A stretch of 64,000 nucleotides of DNA from Halanaerobium saccharolyticum subsp. saccharolyticum DSM 6643 (GTDB taxonomy: Bacteria; Bacillota; Halanaerobiia; Halanaerobiales; Halanaerobiaceae). Of this stretch, positions 27,105 to 36,292 are shown piece by piece; the first letter of the stretch is position 1, and the number at the start of each line of letters is the position of its first letter. The stretch is taken from positions 682,001-746,000 of the forward strand of contig NZ_CAUI01000005.1 in assembly GCF_000350165.1 (NCBI RefSeq), given 5' to 3'. A program made the position numbers and the translations under genes. Under the pieces are notes generated by a model. It was not told the DNA's origin. It worked only from the letters and a program-made list of their open reading frames with translations, and did no database searches.

Positions 27105-27207
27105 ATTAAAGAAAATGTATAAATTAAAAAAGTATAAATTTAGAAAAAGTATCACAATTATAATTAATATCGGAAAAATATAATTATACTATAATGAGGT
27201 GAGAACT

Positions 27208-28269
27208 TTGGATTTAGATAAAATACTTGCAAAAGGAAATCTGCCAGATTTTATACTACGTAGAGGTGTCAAAAGACTTGTCAAAAAAAGGGCAAAGAAA
27301 CAGAATAAGTTATCAGTTGAAGCAAGATATGACTATCTAAATGATTTTATTCAAGAACTCAAAAAGCAGCCAATTGCAGTTCAAACAGATGCTGCAAACG
27401 AACAGCACTATGAATTACCACCTGAATTTTTTGAGAAAATTTTAGGAAGGAATTTAAAATACAGCTGCTGTTATTGGTCAGACGATTTAAGTTATCAGAA
27501 ATTAAAAAAACAAAATAATCTAGAACAAAGATTAGACCAGGCAGAAGATCAAATGTTAAAGTTAAGTGCAGAACGAGCAGAGATAGAAAATGGTCAAAAC
27601 ATATTGGAATTAGGCTGTGGTTGGGGGTCTTTTTCATTTTATCTTGCCCGTAAATTTCCTGATTCAAGAATAATTTCAATGTCCAACTCCAAAGACCAGA
27701 TAAATTATATTAACAAACTGGCTGCAGCAAATAAGGTTGATAATTTGAGAGCAGTTAAAGCAGATATTAATAATTTTAAGACAGAGGCCAAATTTGATCG
27801 GATTGTTTCTGTTGAAATGTTTGAACATATGCGTAATTATCAAAAGCTAATGCAGAAGATAAGCAGTTTTTTATTAGCTGATGGAAAATTATTTGTGCAT
27901 ATTTTTTCGCATAAATTTTATCCATTTATTTATCAAGATCAGAAAAAAAGTGATTGGATGAGCCGCTACTTTTTTAGTGGAGGTACTATGCCAAGCCAGG
28001 ATCTGCTTCATTATTTTAGTAATGATTTTAGTCTGGAAAAACAGTGGGCTCTTTCAGGCAGACATTATCAAAAGACTTTAGAAGCCTGGTTAGAGAACAT
28101 GGATCAGAAAAAGGATGAGATCTATCCAATTTTAGAATCAACTTATGGAGTAGAAGCTGCTGAAAAATGGTGGAATTACTGGCGTTTATTTTTTATTTCT
28201 TCAGCGGAATTTTTTGGTTATAATAACGGAAATGATTGGTTTATCAGCCATTATCTCTTTCAAAAATAA
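27208..28269 (+). CDS. Cyclopropane-fatty-acyl-phospholipid synthase family methyltransferase
   Basis: This 353-aa protein belongs to the CFA/mycolic acid synthase family. The S-adenosylmethionine site is LELGCGWGSFSFYLA near residue 130, preceded by an N-terminal domain with the YELPPEFFEKILG segment. The family adds a methylene bridge to unsaturated acyl chains of membrane lipids, which helps membranes against salt and acid stress. The length is close to the usual 380. I take the TTG at 27208, six bases after GAGGTG. A GTG at 27199 overlaps that site. Some homologues of this size have other methyl acceptors, so the exact reaction is probable rather than certain. Confidence 0.85.
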   Translation: MDLDKILAKGNLPDFILRRGVKRLVKKRAKKQNKLSVEARYDYLNDFIQELKKQPIAVQTDAANEQHYELPPEFFEKILGRNLKYSCCYWSDDLSYQKLKKQNNLEQRLDQAEDQMLKLSAERAEIENGQNILELGCGWGSFSFYLARKFPDSRIISMSNSKDQINYINKLAAANKVDNLRAVKADINNFKTEAKFDRIVSVEMFEHMRNYQKLMQKISSFLLADGKLFVHIFSHKFYPFIYQDQKKSDWMSRYFFSGGTMPSQDLLHYFSNDFSLEKQWALSGRHYQKTLEAWLENMDQKKDEIYPILESTYGVEAAEKWWNYWRLFFISSAEFFGYNNGNDWFISHYLFQK

Positions 28270-28295
28270 AAATGTAAGGTAATAGAAAAAAATAG

Positions 28296-28324
28296 ACCCA
28301 TACACGATTTAAAAGTGTATGGGT
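28296..28324. terminator. Bidirectional terminator between cfa-like and mscS genes
   Basis: ACCCATACAC and GTGTATGGGT form ten-base perfect arms around a nine-base loop between convergent genes. A and T runs flank it on the respective sides. Confidence 0.75.
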
Positions 28325-28350
28325 TTAGTGTATTTTTATATATTTTTGCG

Positions 28351-29367
28351 TTACTGACTTTCTGGAAATTCAACTCTTGTTTTTGGTAAACTTTCGGGAT
28401 AGTTGTCCTGGATAAATTTAATTAATTTTTCTCTTAAAAAGACTCTTAGTTCCCAGGCAGTTGGAGAATCATCTGCACTAACTAAAATTCTTAACTCCAT
28501 TGTTTTTTCACTGGCATCAGTCACCTGTACCACTTTAACTTTACCATCCCAGAGTTTATTGTCTTCTAAAAGACGATCTAATTCTTCTCTTATTGCATCA
28601 ACCGAAATTGTGTAATCTGTATAGAGAAAAACAGTGCCTAAGATAAAAGAAGATTTTCTTGTCCAGTTTTGAAAAATATTATCAATGAAATAGGTTGTAG
28701 GAACAACAAGCCGTCTGCGGTCCCAAACTTTTACAACCACATAAGTTAAATTAATTTCTTCGATCCAACCCCATTCTCCATTAACTATTACCACATCCTG
28801 AACTCGAATTGGCTGGGCAATTGCTAATTGAATTCCTGCAATAATAGACGCTATAATTTTTTGAGCAGAAAAACCAATAATAATACTTGCCACACCGGCT
28901 GAAGCAAAAAGACTGATTCCAACTCTTTTAATTGAATCAAAAGTCATTAAGGCAGCTGCCACTGCTATAAAAATAATTAGAACTTTAATAACTCTCTCTA
29001 AAATTCTATATTGAGTATGTATTTTTCTAGCTCTAAGATTATTACTGCTGTCAATCCGATGCGTATCATCAAGATAAAGTCTGATTAAACGCATTAATTT
29101 AATAATAAACCAGCTAATTAAAAAGATTAAAGTAATTTTTAAAAAATGATTAAAGAAATTTAAAATGTTATTACTTTTTGTTAAATAGTAGAAAGGAATA
29201 AGTAATGAAATATTTAGCATTGTCAGCAGTAGAGGGATCTTAAGATTTTCTCTTATTTGTTTATATCTTTTTTCACTCAGATCTTTTAAGATAAATCTAG
29301 TTGAATATAAAAGTATAAAATATATAATAGTAAATGCGGTTACAGAAATAATAAAATCAATGTACAT
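28351..29367 (-). CDS. MscS-family mechanosensitive ion channel
   Basis: This 338-aa protein has four or five membrane segments followed by the conserved MscS pore helix and beta domain. The pore region reads AGVASIIIGFSAQKIIASIIAG, after which IRVQDVVIVNGEWGWIEEI and an FIDNIFQNWTR segment continue the cytoplasmic part. Channels of this family open when membrane tension rises and release solutes after dilution, which matters for a halophile. The start is ATG on the minus strand after AGAGGTG. It is longer at the N-terminus than E. coli MscS (286 aa). Confidence 0.9.
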   Translation of the reverse strand: MYIDFIISVTAFTIIYFILLYSTRFILKDLSEKRYKQIRENLKIPLLLTMLNISLLIPFYYLTKSNNILNFFNHFLKITLIFLISWFIIKLMRLIRLYLDDTHRIDSSNNLRARKIHTQYRILERVIKVLIIFIAVAAALMTFDSIKRVGISLFASAGVASIIIGFSAQKIIASIIAGIQLAIAQPIRVQDVVIVNGEWGWIEEINLTYVVVKVWDRRRLVVPTTYFIDNIFQNWTRKSSFILGTVFLYTDYTISVDAIREELDRLLEDNKLWDGKVKVVQVTDASEKTMELRILVSADDSPTAWELRVFLREKLIKFIQDNYPESLPKTRVEFPESQ

Positions 29368-29565
29368 TGATTATCACCTCTTTCAAATATATAAATTAAA
29401 AATTTAAATATTTAGTATTATGTAATTAATAGTAACATATAGCTTGAAAATTTCAACTTTAACTGAATTTTTGATATAATTTAAATAATAAATAGAATAA
29501 AAATTTACTTGAGGCAGGTTTTTAATTAAAGACAAAGAACTATTACAGATGAGGAGGCTGAAAAT

Positions 29566-30171
29566 ATGGATATTACATGTGATCAAAGTTGTGATATGGG
29601 ATATATTTATTTACAACAGTTTAAACAACACCAAAAAGAAAATTTTGATAAAAGCAAGTTAATTGCATCCGCTCAGCCAATTGAAGTGATTGATAATATT
29701 TATCTTAAATTAAATAAGCTTAACTGGCCTAATAAAAAATATATTGATGCTTTAATGGATGGAGATTTCATAGAAGAATTCCAGAATGATCTTGATGATA
29801 ATGCCTATTTAAAAGGTATTGAGCTAGAGCTAAATCAAAAAAGACTGGAAAGTATAATTGAGAATTATAAGCTTGCAACCTTTGAATTTAATGAAAATCA
29901 GTTTTATTATATTGCGTTTGCCAAAGATGAAAAAGTTTTTAATTCTAAAAATTATGTTTATGCATTATCAGATAAAGAGGATGCCTTTGTAATTATCAGC
30001 CGCAGTCAGAATAGACGCTATCAAATTACTTTAGGGGAAAATAAAAAATCAGAAAAATCTTTAAGTCCTAAAATAGCTTATATTAGAGCTTTAATGTTTA
30101 AAGATGATTCTCCTTATGATATTGATTATCTTAAAAAATTAAAATTATATATCAGCAATGATGATTATTAA
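29566..30171 (+). CDS. Hypothetical protein, 201 aa
   Basis: I do not recognise this protein. It is acidic and soluble, with no signal peptide or membrane segment. The first 16 residues, with ITCDQSCDMGYIYL, loosely recall the DUF2283 pattern, but the rest does not follow that short family. A strong ribosome site, GAGGAGG, precedes the ATG by eight bases, so it is very likely expressed. It stands between mscS (divergent) and a convergent ADP-glucose pyrophosphorylase-like gene, and shares a terminator with the latter at 30190. No function is assigned. Confidence 0.75.
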   Translation: MDITCDQSCDMGYIYLQQFKQHQKENFDKSKLIASAQPIEVIDNIYLKLNKLNWPNKKYIDALMDGDFIEEFQNDLDDNAYLKGIELELNQKRLESIIENYKLATFEFNENQFYYIAFAKDEKVFNSKNYVYALSDKEDAFVIISRSQNRRYQITLGENKKSEKSLSPKIAYIRALMFKDDSPYDIDYLKKLKLYISNDDY

Positions 30172-30189
30172 TTTATATTTTTATATATT

Positions 30190-30216
30190 AAAGCCGGGCA
30201 GTTAAAGCCCGGCTTT
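30190..30216. terminator. Bidirectional terminator between convergent genes
   Basis: AAAGCCGGGC pairs perfectly with GCCCGGCTTT around a seven-base loop, between a + gene and a - gene. Confidence 0.8.
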
Positions 30217-30246
30217 AGTTATAATTTATAAATCCATTTAAGTAAA

Positions 30247-31488
30247 CTATTCAACTGTTGTGCCACTTAAAACTTCATTATTTTCAAATTCATCAGCAGT
30301 TATATCTCTGTTAATGCGACAATTTCTGTGGACTCTAATATTTTTTGCAATAGTAATATCTTTTGCAATTAAATTCAAACCATTTTCTAGAGTGTTTTCA
30401 GCATCTGAATTAATAGTGAAGTCACTGCCGGAGCCTATCTGAACATTTTCTTTAATTTCTACATTTTTATCAATTATAGTTTTATTAACCATGGCGTTTT
30501 TTCTAATAATACAATCATTTAAAATAACTGAATTTTTAACAAAAGCACCTTCTTCAATATACACACCTGGAGAGATAACAGAATCCTCAACTCGGCCATT
30601 AACAATTGCTCCATTTGCTATTAAAGATTTAGTACTGCAGCTTTTAGCTCCAAATTTAACGGGAGGTTTTTCTTCACTGCGGGTATAAATTGGCCATTGA
30701 TCATCATAAAGGTTTATTTCAGGTATGTTTTCAGTTGTTTCAATATTTGCTTTCCAGTAGTCCTGAACAGTTCTAATATTTCTCCAATAGCCATCAAATT
30801 TAGAAACAAAAATATCTTTATTATCAGCAATTAAATTAGGGATTATTTCTGAATGGAAATCTACTGCTCCCTGACTGCAGTATTTTTTTAAGGCTTTTAT
30901 TAAAACTTCTTTTTTGAAAACAAAAATTCCCATTGAAACTAGATTTTTAGAAGGCTCATCTTCCTGCTTGATATCTAAAAGTCTATAATTATCATCATAA
31001 TCTAAAGTCGATAGACCCTGAGCATCAGCATAGGGAATGTTATTAGCAGCAATTGTAAGATCAGCATTATTGTCTCTATGTTCTTTTAGTATTTTTTGAT
31101 AATCCATCTTATAGACTAAATGTCCTGGTAAAAGTATTATTTCCTCAGGTGCTTTATTTTCAATGTAGCTTATGTTTTTATAAATAGAGTGGGCATCACC
31201 AAGATACCAATCTTCTCCCGCCTTTCCTTTATAGGGTTGTAAAATAGTTATTCCACCATTTTCGCGATCTAGATCCCACGGTTTACCTATTCCTAAATGT
31301 TCTCGTAATGAATAAGGCATATATTGAGTAACTACTCCGATATTTTCTAAACCAGAATCAATACAGTTACTTAAAGTAAAATCAATCAGCCTAAACTTAC
31401 CAGCAAAGGGCAGGGCTGCTTTTGAGCGAGTTTCAGATAAAAGGTCAAGTTTTCCACCAGCTTTGATTAATGCAATTGTTTTGTCCAT
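30247..31488 (-). CDS. Glucose-1-phosphate adenylyltransferase homologue, GlgD-like, probably regulatory
   Basis: This 413-aa protein follows ADP-glucose pyrophosphorylase from end to end: LPFAGKFRLIDFTLSNC, GKPWDLDRENGGITILQPY, GEDWYLGDAHSIYKNI and a C-terminal left-handed beta helix of hexapeptide repeats. Key catalytic parts are altered. The loop after AGG has lost about three residues, including the GxGxR part of the nucleotide site, and the GDH catalytic aspartate is missing (LPGHLVYK). That suggests a GlgD-type regulatory subunit or a protein with a new role. No glgC partner was seen in the window. I place the start at the ATG at 31488 after a GGGGGG site, not 14 codons upstream. Confidence 0.8.
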   Translation of the reverse strand: MDKTIALIKAGGKLDLLSETRSKAALPFAGKFRLIDFTLSNCIDSGLENIGVVTQYMPYSLREHLGIGKPWDLDRENGGITILQPYKGKAGEDWYLGDAHSIYKNISYIENKAPEEIILLPGHLVYKMDYQKILKEHRDNNADLTIAANNIPYADAQGLSTLDYDDNYRLLDIKQEDEPSKNLVSMGIFVFKKEVLIKALKKYCSQGAVDFHSEIIPNLIADNKDIFVSKFDGYWRNIRTVQDYWKANIETTENIPEINLYDDQWPIYTRSEEKPPVKFGAKSCSTKSLIANGAIVNGRVEDSVISPGVYIEEGAFVKNSVILNDCIIRKNAMVNKTIIDKNVEIKENVQIGSGSDFTINSDAENTLENGLNLIAKDITIAKNIRVHRNCRINRDITADEFENNEVLSGTTVE

Positions 31489-31591
31489 TTGAATCCCCCC
31501 AAATATAGAATAATTTCTAATATTATACATATTATTATAACAGAATTGATGTCAAATGTCATATTTAAGAAGGCATTTTTTGAGATATATC

Positions 31592-31620
31592 TTGACTTTT
31601 AAAATTCTATAATCTACAAT
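31592..31620 (+). promoter_or_regulatory. Promoter of the L-serine dehydratase operon
   Basis: TTGACT at 31592 and TACAAT at 31615 are 17 bases apart, 65 nt before sdaAB. Confidence 0.6.
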
Positions 31621-31684
31621 ATTATTGTAAGGCTTAAACAAAAATTTTAAAATATAAAAATTTTTATAACTAGGTGGTGGTTAA

Positions 31685-32356
31685 ATGGATAATTTAAGTG
31701 CTTTCGATATTATAGGTCCAGTAATGATTGGACCATCCAGTTCCCATACTGCAGGTGCTTGTAGAATAGGAAATTTAGCTAAAGAAATAGTAGATAATAA
31801 GCTAAAGGATGTTAAAATATATTTTCATGGTTCATTTAAAGAAACTTACAGAGGCCATGGTACTGATAAAGCGATTATTGGAGGTCTGCTGGGTCTTAAA
31901 ACCGATGACAGCAGAATAAAAAAATCTTTTCAGCTGGCAGAAAAAGAGGGGTTCAGCTTTGATTTTTTACCAGTTGATCTGGATGATGTTCATCCAAACA
32001 CAATGAAGTTAGAAATTATAGATCAAAATGATGTTAAAACAACTATAGTTGCTTCTTCAATCGGCGGCGGAAATATAATTGTGACTGAATTAAATGGAAC
32101 TGAGGTTAAACTAAAAGGAGAATATTATACTTTAATAACTTTTCATAATGATCAGCCCGGATTAATTGCTAAGATTTCAGAAGTTTTACAGATATATAAT
32201 TTAAATATAGCTGAAATGGAAGTATTAAGAAAGGAAAAAGGACGTCAGGCAACTGCAATTATTAATTTAGATCAAAAGGTAGAAAAAAATATACTGCAGC
32301 TGCTTCGAGATATACCTGGTATTCAAAGTTTAAAACTGGTTAAACCATTAGTCTAA
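31685..32356 (+). CDS. sdaAB: L-serine dehydratase, beta subunit
   Basis: This 223-aa protein is the beta subunit of the iron-sulfur L-serine dehydratase, which turns serine into pyruvate and ammonia. The N-terminal DIIGPVMIGPSSSHTAGACRIG motif is diagnostic. An ACT-like regulatory domain occupies roughly residues 147-220, with YTLITFHNDQPGLIAKISEVL. The start is ATG after AGGTGG. Twelve bases separate it from the alpha subunit gene. Two-subunit enzymes of this kind are usual in Firmicutes. Confidence 0.95.
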   Translation: MDNLSAFDIIGPVMIGPSSSHTAGACRIGNLAKEIVDNKLKDVKIYFHGSFKETYRGHGTDKAIIGGLLGLKTDDSRIKKSFQLAEKEGFSFDFLPVDLDDVHPNTMKLEIIDQNDVKTTIVASSIGGGNIIVTELNGTEVKLKGEYYTLITFHNDQPGLIAKISEVLQIYNLNIAEMEVLRKEKGRQATAIINLDQKVEKNILQLLRDIPGIQSLKLVKPLV

Positions 32357-32368
32357 GGAGGTTTTGTA

Positions 32369-33253
32369 ATGGAAGATTTTCATAAGATAGAAGAATTAAT
32401 TGAAATAGCCGAAAAAAATGAGATTACGCTGGCTCAGGTAGTTATCAATAGAGAAAAAGATTTAACTGAAAAAACTGAAGCAGAAGTTAGAGATCAGATG
32501 CGTTATTCACTTCAGGTAATGCGAGAATCTATCGAAAAAGGTTTAAATGAAGATGTTAAGTCGATGAGTGGTTTAACCGGTGGTGATGCCAAAAAAGTTG
32601 AAAAGGCCAGAAAAGAAGGTAAAAGTATTACAGGAGATCTTTTTTCTAGAATTCTTTCCCATACTTTAGCTGTTTCGGAATTGAATGCTGCTATGGGTAA
32701 AATAGTTGCCTGTCCAACAGCTGGTTCATGTGGCATTTTACCTGGTTCGTTAATCACGATTGCTGATGAAAATAATTTTACAGATGATGAAATTATAGAT
32801 GCCTTATTTGTGGCATCAGGCTTTGGAGTTGTAATTGCCAAACAGGCTTCAGTTTCTGGTGCTGAAGGTGGCTGTCAGGCTGAATGTGGATCAGCATCAA
32901 GTATGACTGCTGCAGCTATTACATATTTAATGGGAGGCACAAAACAGGAAGTTGCAGCTGCTGCAGCTATAGCCCTTAAAAACTTGCTTGGTTTGGTCTG
33001 TGATCCTGTAGCTGGATTGGTAGAAGTTCCCTGTATTAAAAGAAATACTATTGGAAGCAGTAATGCTGTAACTGCTGCCGAAATGGCTCTAGCTGGAGTA
33101 GAAAGTGTAATTCCGGTTGATGAGGTTATAGTTGCTATGAAAAAAGTTGGTGATGCTCTTCCTGATTCACTTAAAGAGACTTCACTGGGTGGTTTAGCTG
33201 CTACTCCAACTGCCTGCAGAATAAAAGAAGAACTGCTTGAGAATTCGTTATAA
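32369..33253 (+). CDS. sdaAA: L-serine dehydratase, alpha subunit
   Basis: This 294-aa catalytic subunit holds the [4Fe-4S] cluster that removes the serine hydroxyl. Family motifs include KIVACPTAGSCGILPGSL, GAEGGCQAECGSASSM and NLLGLVCDPVAGLVEVPC, which supply the cysteines. It functions with the beta subunit encoded immediately upstream. The start is ATG eight bases after AAGGAGG. A terminator follows at 33320. Confidence 0.95.
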   Translation: MEDFHKIEELIEIAEKNEITLAQVVINREKDLTEKTEAEVRDQMRYSLQVMRESIEKGLNEDVKSMSGLTGGDAKKVEKARKEGKSITGDLFSRILSHTLAVSELNAAMGKIVACPTAGSCGILPGSLITIADENNFTDDEIIDALFVASGFGVVIAKQASVSGAEGGCQAECGSASSMTAAAITYLMGGTKQEVAAAAAIALKNLLGLVCDPVAGLVEVPCIKRNTIGSSNAVTAAEMALAGVESVIPVDEVIVAMKKVGDALPDSLKETSLGGLAATPTACRIKEELLENSL

Positions 33254-33319
33254 TCTAATTTTTTAACATCTTGCTAATAACTTTGATTCAAGATATAATT
33301 AAATAATGACATATGTTCT

Positions 33320-33359
33320 AAAAACCAGTTGAAGAGTTGTGCTTTGACTGGTTTTTACT
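33320..33359 (+). terminator. Terminator of the serine dehydratase operon
   Basis: AAAACCAGT pairs with ACTGGTTTT around an 18-base spacer, followed by T. Confidence 0.65.
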
Positions 33360-33389
33360 TTTTGCTGTAATTTAGGAGGTGTACAGAAA

Positions 33390-34934
33390 ATTAAAAATAA
33401 TAAAAAAACAAAACCCATTAGAAATATAGTCGTCTCTTACGCTATTTTTGGTATACTTTGGATTTTATTTTCGGATATTTTAGCAGTGTTTTTTACTAGT
33501 AATCTGGGTATTTATCAAAAATTTCAATCAGTTAAAGGTATTATCTTTATCTTTGTAACGGGTATATTTTTATTTTTTTTATTAAAGAAAAATTTAAGAA
33601 AGCTGGAAGAAGAAGAGGAAAAATTAATTAGACAGGCTCATTTTGACAGTTTAACTTCTCTGCCAAATAAAAGGTCATTGTATGAGGATTTAGAGGTTAA
33701 AATTAATTCCTATTCTATTAAAGACCGAGCTGCAGCTTCTTTTTCCGTATTTTATCTGAACTTAAACAACATCGATAATCTAAATGAAATTAAAGGATAT
33801 AGTCAAGGTAGTGGTTTGATTAAAAAAATTGCTGTACACCTAAAAGCTAATTTCGACAGCCAAAACTGCAATATCTACATCTATAATTATGACCAGTTTA
33901 TTTTGGTTTTTGATAATAAAATTGATGATCAGTCTTTAAAAGAACAGGCAAATACTATTTTGGCTTCAATTAATGATCTCTGGGAGCAGGGAAAAACTGA
34001 TTATTATCTGGATTTAGATATAGGAATTTCAAAATTTCCTGGCTCGGGTGGAGATGCAGAAGAACTAATTTCAGCTGCCCAACTGGCGGCTAGTAATATT
34101 TTTCTTGATGATCTGAGTTTTCAAATATATAATAAGCAGATGTATCTCGACAAATTAGAATACGAAAACTTAAAAAGAGATTTAAGAAGTGCAGTAAAAA
34201 AAGAGGAGTTTAAATTATATTATCAACCTAAAATTAATATTAATGAAAATCAGAATAAAATAAGTGGGGTAGAAGCTCTAATCAGATGGAATCATCCGAC
34301 TCTTGGACTGGTTTCTCCACAGAAATTTATCAAAATTGCCGAAGAAAGCTTTTTAATTAGAGAAATTGGAGATTGGGTTATTGAAGAAGCATTTAAACAG
34401 CTTTCAAGCTGGCAGAATAAATATGATAGAGACCTAGGTATTTCTGTTAATTTATCGCCACTGGAATTATGTGATAAAAATAAAGCTGCTAGAATTAAAA
34501 AACTAAGCCAAAAATATCAGATAAGAAGAGAATTAATAGAATTTGAAATAACAGAAAACGCTCTGCTTGATAATCGCAGTGATACTATAAAAATTTTGAA
34601 GGAACTTAAAAACTTAGATTTTTCAATTGCTCTTGATGATTTCGGTATTGGTTATTCTTCTTTCAGTTATTTAAGTAGGCTCCCAATTGATACTCTCAAA
34701 ATAGATAAGTCTTTCATTGGAAAACTTTCTGATTCCAAAAATATGATATTAATTGATTCTTTAATTGAGCTGTCCCATAAAATGAATTTAAAGGTTATTG
34801 CTGAAGGAATTGAAAGCTCTGAACAGCTAAAAACAATGAAAAAACTAAAATGTGATGAAATTCAGGGTTATTATTTTTACAAACCACTGCCTGTAGATCA
34901 ATTTGAAAAAATTATTGAGAAAAATTATTATTAG
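33390..34934 (+). CDS. Cyclic-di-GMP phosphodiesterase with degenerate GGDEF and intact EAL domain; apparent AUU start
   Basis: The frame from 33390 encodes about 514 residues: an N-terminal basic stretch, two membrane segments with YAIFGILWILFSDIL, a GGDEF-like domain and an EAL domain. The GGDEF signature is replaced by a YNYDQF segment, so cyclase activity is unlikely. The EAL domain keeps its catalytic set: EALIRW, a conserved asparagine in NLSP, EITE, DDFG, the KIDKSF lysine and EGIE. It should therefore hydrolyse cyclic-di-GMP. The first ATG/GTG/TTG in frame, at 33486, would remove the first membrane segment. ATT at 33390 lies nine bases after AGGAGGT and restores a normal N-terminus. 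A frameshift in the A7 run at 33402 is the alternative explanation. Confidence 0.82.
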   Translation: MKNNKKTKPIRNIVVSYAIFGILWILFSDILAVFFTSNLGIYQKFQSVKGIIFIFVTGIFLFFLLKKNLRKLEEEEEKLIRQAHFDSLTSLPNKRSLYEDLEVKINSYSIKDRAAASFSVFYLNLNNIDNLNEIKGYSQGSGLIKKIAVHLKANFDSQNCNIYIYNYDQFILVFDNKIDDQSLKEQANTILASINDLWEQGKTDYYLDLDIGISKFPGSGGDAEELISAAQLAASNIFLDDLSFQIYNKQMYLDKLEYENLKRDLRSAVKKEEFKLYYQPKININENQNKISGVEALIRWNHPTLGLVSPQKFIKIAEESFLIREIGDWVIEEAFKQLSSWQNKYDRDLGISVNLSPLELCDKNKAARIKKLSQKYQIRRELIEFEITENALLDNRSDTIKILKELKNLDFSIALDDFGIGYSSFSYLSRLPIDTLKIDKSFIGKLSDSKNMILIDSLIELSHKMNLKVIAEGIESSEQLKTMKKLKCDEIQGYYFYKPLPVDQFEKIIEKNYY

Positions 34935-34940
34935 AATTTC

Positions 34941-34971
34941 TACTCAAAATATAAGTTGAATATTTTGAGTA
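34941..34971. promoter_or_regulatory. Twelve-base inverted repeat overlapping the gldA promoter
   Basis: TACTCAAAATAT and ATATTTTGAGTA are perfect complements separated by seven bases. The right arm covers the -35 box of the downstream promoter. It may be an operator for glycerol dehydrogenase expression. No T run follows, so it is a poor terminator. Confidence 0.5.
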
Positions 34972-34984
34972 AGAGGAGTATAAT
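34956..34984 (+). promoter_or_regulatory. Promoter of the glycerol dehydrogenase gene
   Basis: TTGAAT at 34956 and a perfect TATAAT at 34979 are separated by 17 bases, 38 nt before the start codon. Confidence 0.7.
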
Positions 34985-35021
34985 TAAATTGTGAAAAAAA
35001 TATTAATGAGGAGTGGTTCTA

Positions 35022-36092
35022 ATGATAAAAGTTTTAACATCACCAGGAAAATATGTTCAGGGCAAGAATGTTATTATGGAAATGGGAGAATATATCAAAG
35101 ATCTTGGAGATAAGGCTTTAATAATTGCTGATCCTATTGTTGAAGAATTATTCTTAGACGATTTAAAAGCTGGTCTAGAAGAACTTAATTATCAAATTGA
35201 ATTTTTCAACGGTGAATGCTCTAAAATAGAAATAGAAAGATTAAAGAAAAAAGCCGCTGCAGAAGACGCTGAAATAATTATTGGGATGGGTGGAGGTAAG
35301 ACTTTAGATACCTCTAAAGCTGTTGCTCATTATTCGGATTTACCTGTAGTTATTGTTCCTACAATTGCAGCTACAGATGCTCCCTGCAGTGCTTTATCTG
35401 TTATCTACACTGAAGAAGGAGTTTTTGAAGAATATTTATTCTTACCTAAAAACCCTGATGTAGTAATGATTGATACTGAAATAGTAGCTAATGCTCCTGT
35501 TAGATTTTTAGTTTCAGGAATGGGAGATGCTCTGGCAACTTATTTTGAGGCTGCCGCTTCTGCTTTAACCAGAGCCACTGCAATGTCAGGTGGTGCGCCA
35601 ACAATGACAGCCCAAAATTTAGCTGAACTCTGCTATAATACATTATTAGAATATGGGGTCAGTGCTAAAAAAGCCGCTGAAGCTGGTGTGGTAACTGAAG
35701 CTTTAGAAAAAATTGTAGAAGCAAATACACTGTTAAGTGGACTTGGCTTTGAAAGTGGTGGACTGGCTGCCGCTCATGCAATTCATAATGGTTTTACTGT
35801 TTTAGAGGAAACACACTCCAAAACTCATGGTGAAAAAGTTGCTTATTCTACCTTAGTGCAGATGGTTCTTGAAGATAGAGATCCAGCTGAAATTGAAATG
35901 GTAATGGATTTCTGTAAAGAAGTTGGACTACCTACTACTCTTGCTGACCTAGGAATTACTGATGTCAGCGATGAAAAGATTCTTAAAGTAGCAGAAGCAA
36001 GCTGTGCTGAAGGAGAAACTATCCATAATATGCCTTTTGCAGTTGATGCAGAAATGGTCAAAGATGCAATTTTAGCAGTTGATGTGCTTTAA
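35022..36092 (+). CDS. gldA: Glycerol dehydrogenase (GldA family)
   Basis: This 356-aa protein is an iron- or zinc-type alcohol dehydrogenase of the glycerol dehydrogenase group, oxidising glycerol to dihydroxyacetone with NAD+. The nucleotide region has IGMGGGKTLDTSKA and VPTIAATDAPCSALSVIY. Metal ligands appear as the aspartate in SGMGDALATYFE, H in LAAAHAIHNGF and H in KTHGEKVAY. I choose ATG at 35022, nine bases after GAGGAG, over GTG at 35013. Halophilic algae make large amounts of glycerol, so this substrate is plausible in brine. The divergent function of hydroxyacetone or methylglyoxal reduction cannot be excluded. Confidence 0.9.
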   Translation: MIKVLTSPGKYVQGKNVIMEMGEYIKDLGDKALIIADPIVEELFLDDLKAGLEELNYQIEFFNGECSKIEIERLKKKAAAEDAEIIIGMGGGKTLDTSKAVAHYSDLPVVIVPTIAATDAPCSALSVIYTEEGVFEEYLFLPKNPDVVMIDTEIVANAPVRFLVSGMGDALATYFEAAASALTRATAMSGGAPTMTAQNLAELCYNTLLEYGVSAKKAAEAGVVTEALEKIVEANTLLSGLGFESGGLAAAHAIHNGFTVLEETHSKTHGEKVAYSTLVQMVLEDRDPAEIEMVMDFCKEVGLPTTLADLGITDVSDEKILKVAEASCAEGETIHNMPFAVDAEMVKDAILAVDVL

Positions 36093-36163
36093 TAATAAGA
36101 GAAAATTAGAAGAAAAATTAAAAGCTGAGCGACTTTAATTTCTAAAAAACAGCTTTAATTTAA

Positions 36164-36203
36164 GTCCCTTTGTGAGTTTTATGGCTCATAAAGGGATTTT
36201 TTT
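36164..36203 (+). terminator. Terminator after gldA
   Basis: GTCCCTTTGTGAG and CTCATAAAGGGAT form arms of about 12 bases around an eight-base loop, followed by seven T. Confidence 0.8.
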
Positions 36204-36292
36204 AATTTAGTTTAATCTGGTCATATGTTAATTAACTACTTTCATTAATAAGAAAATTATGATAATATTAAAAAAATTAAGGAGGAATATTT

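Noticed and set aside
33379-33429. GTG start for the EAL gene at 33379
   Set aside because: It overlaps the ribosome site and its frame meets a stop at 33427 unless a frameshift occurs in the A7 run.
35022-36092. Glycerol dehydrogenase homologue as the missing sulfolactaldehyde reductase of the sulfoquinovose pathway
   Set aside because: It is far from the cluster and has its own promoter and operator. Sequence motifs fit ordinary GldA. No evidence links it to sulfonates.
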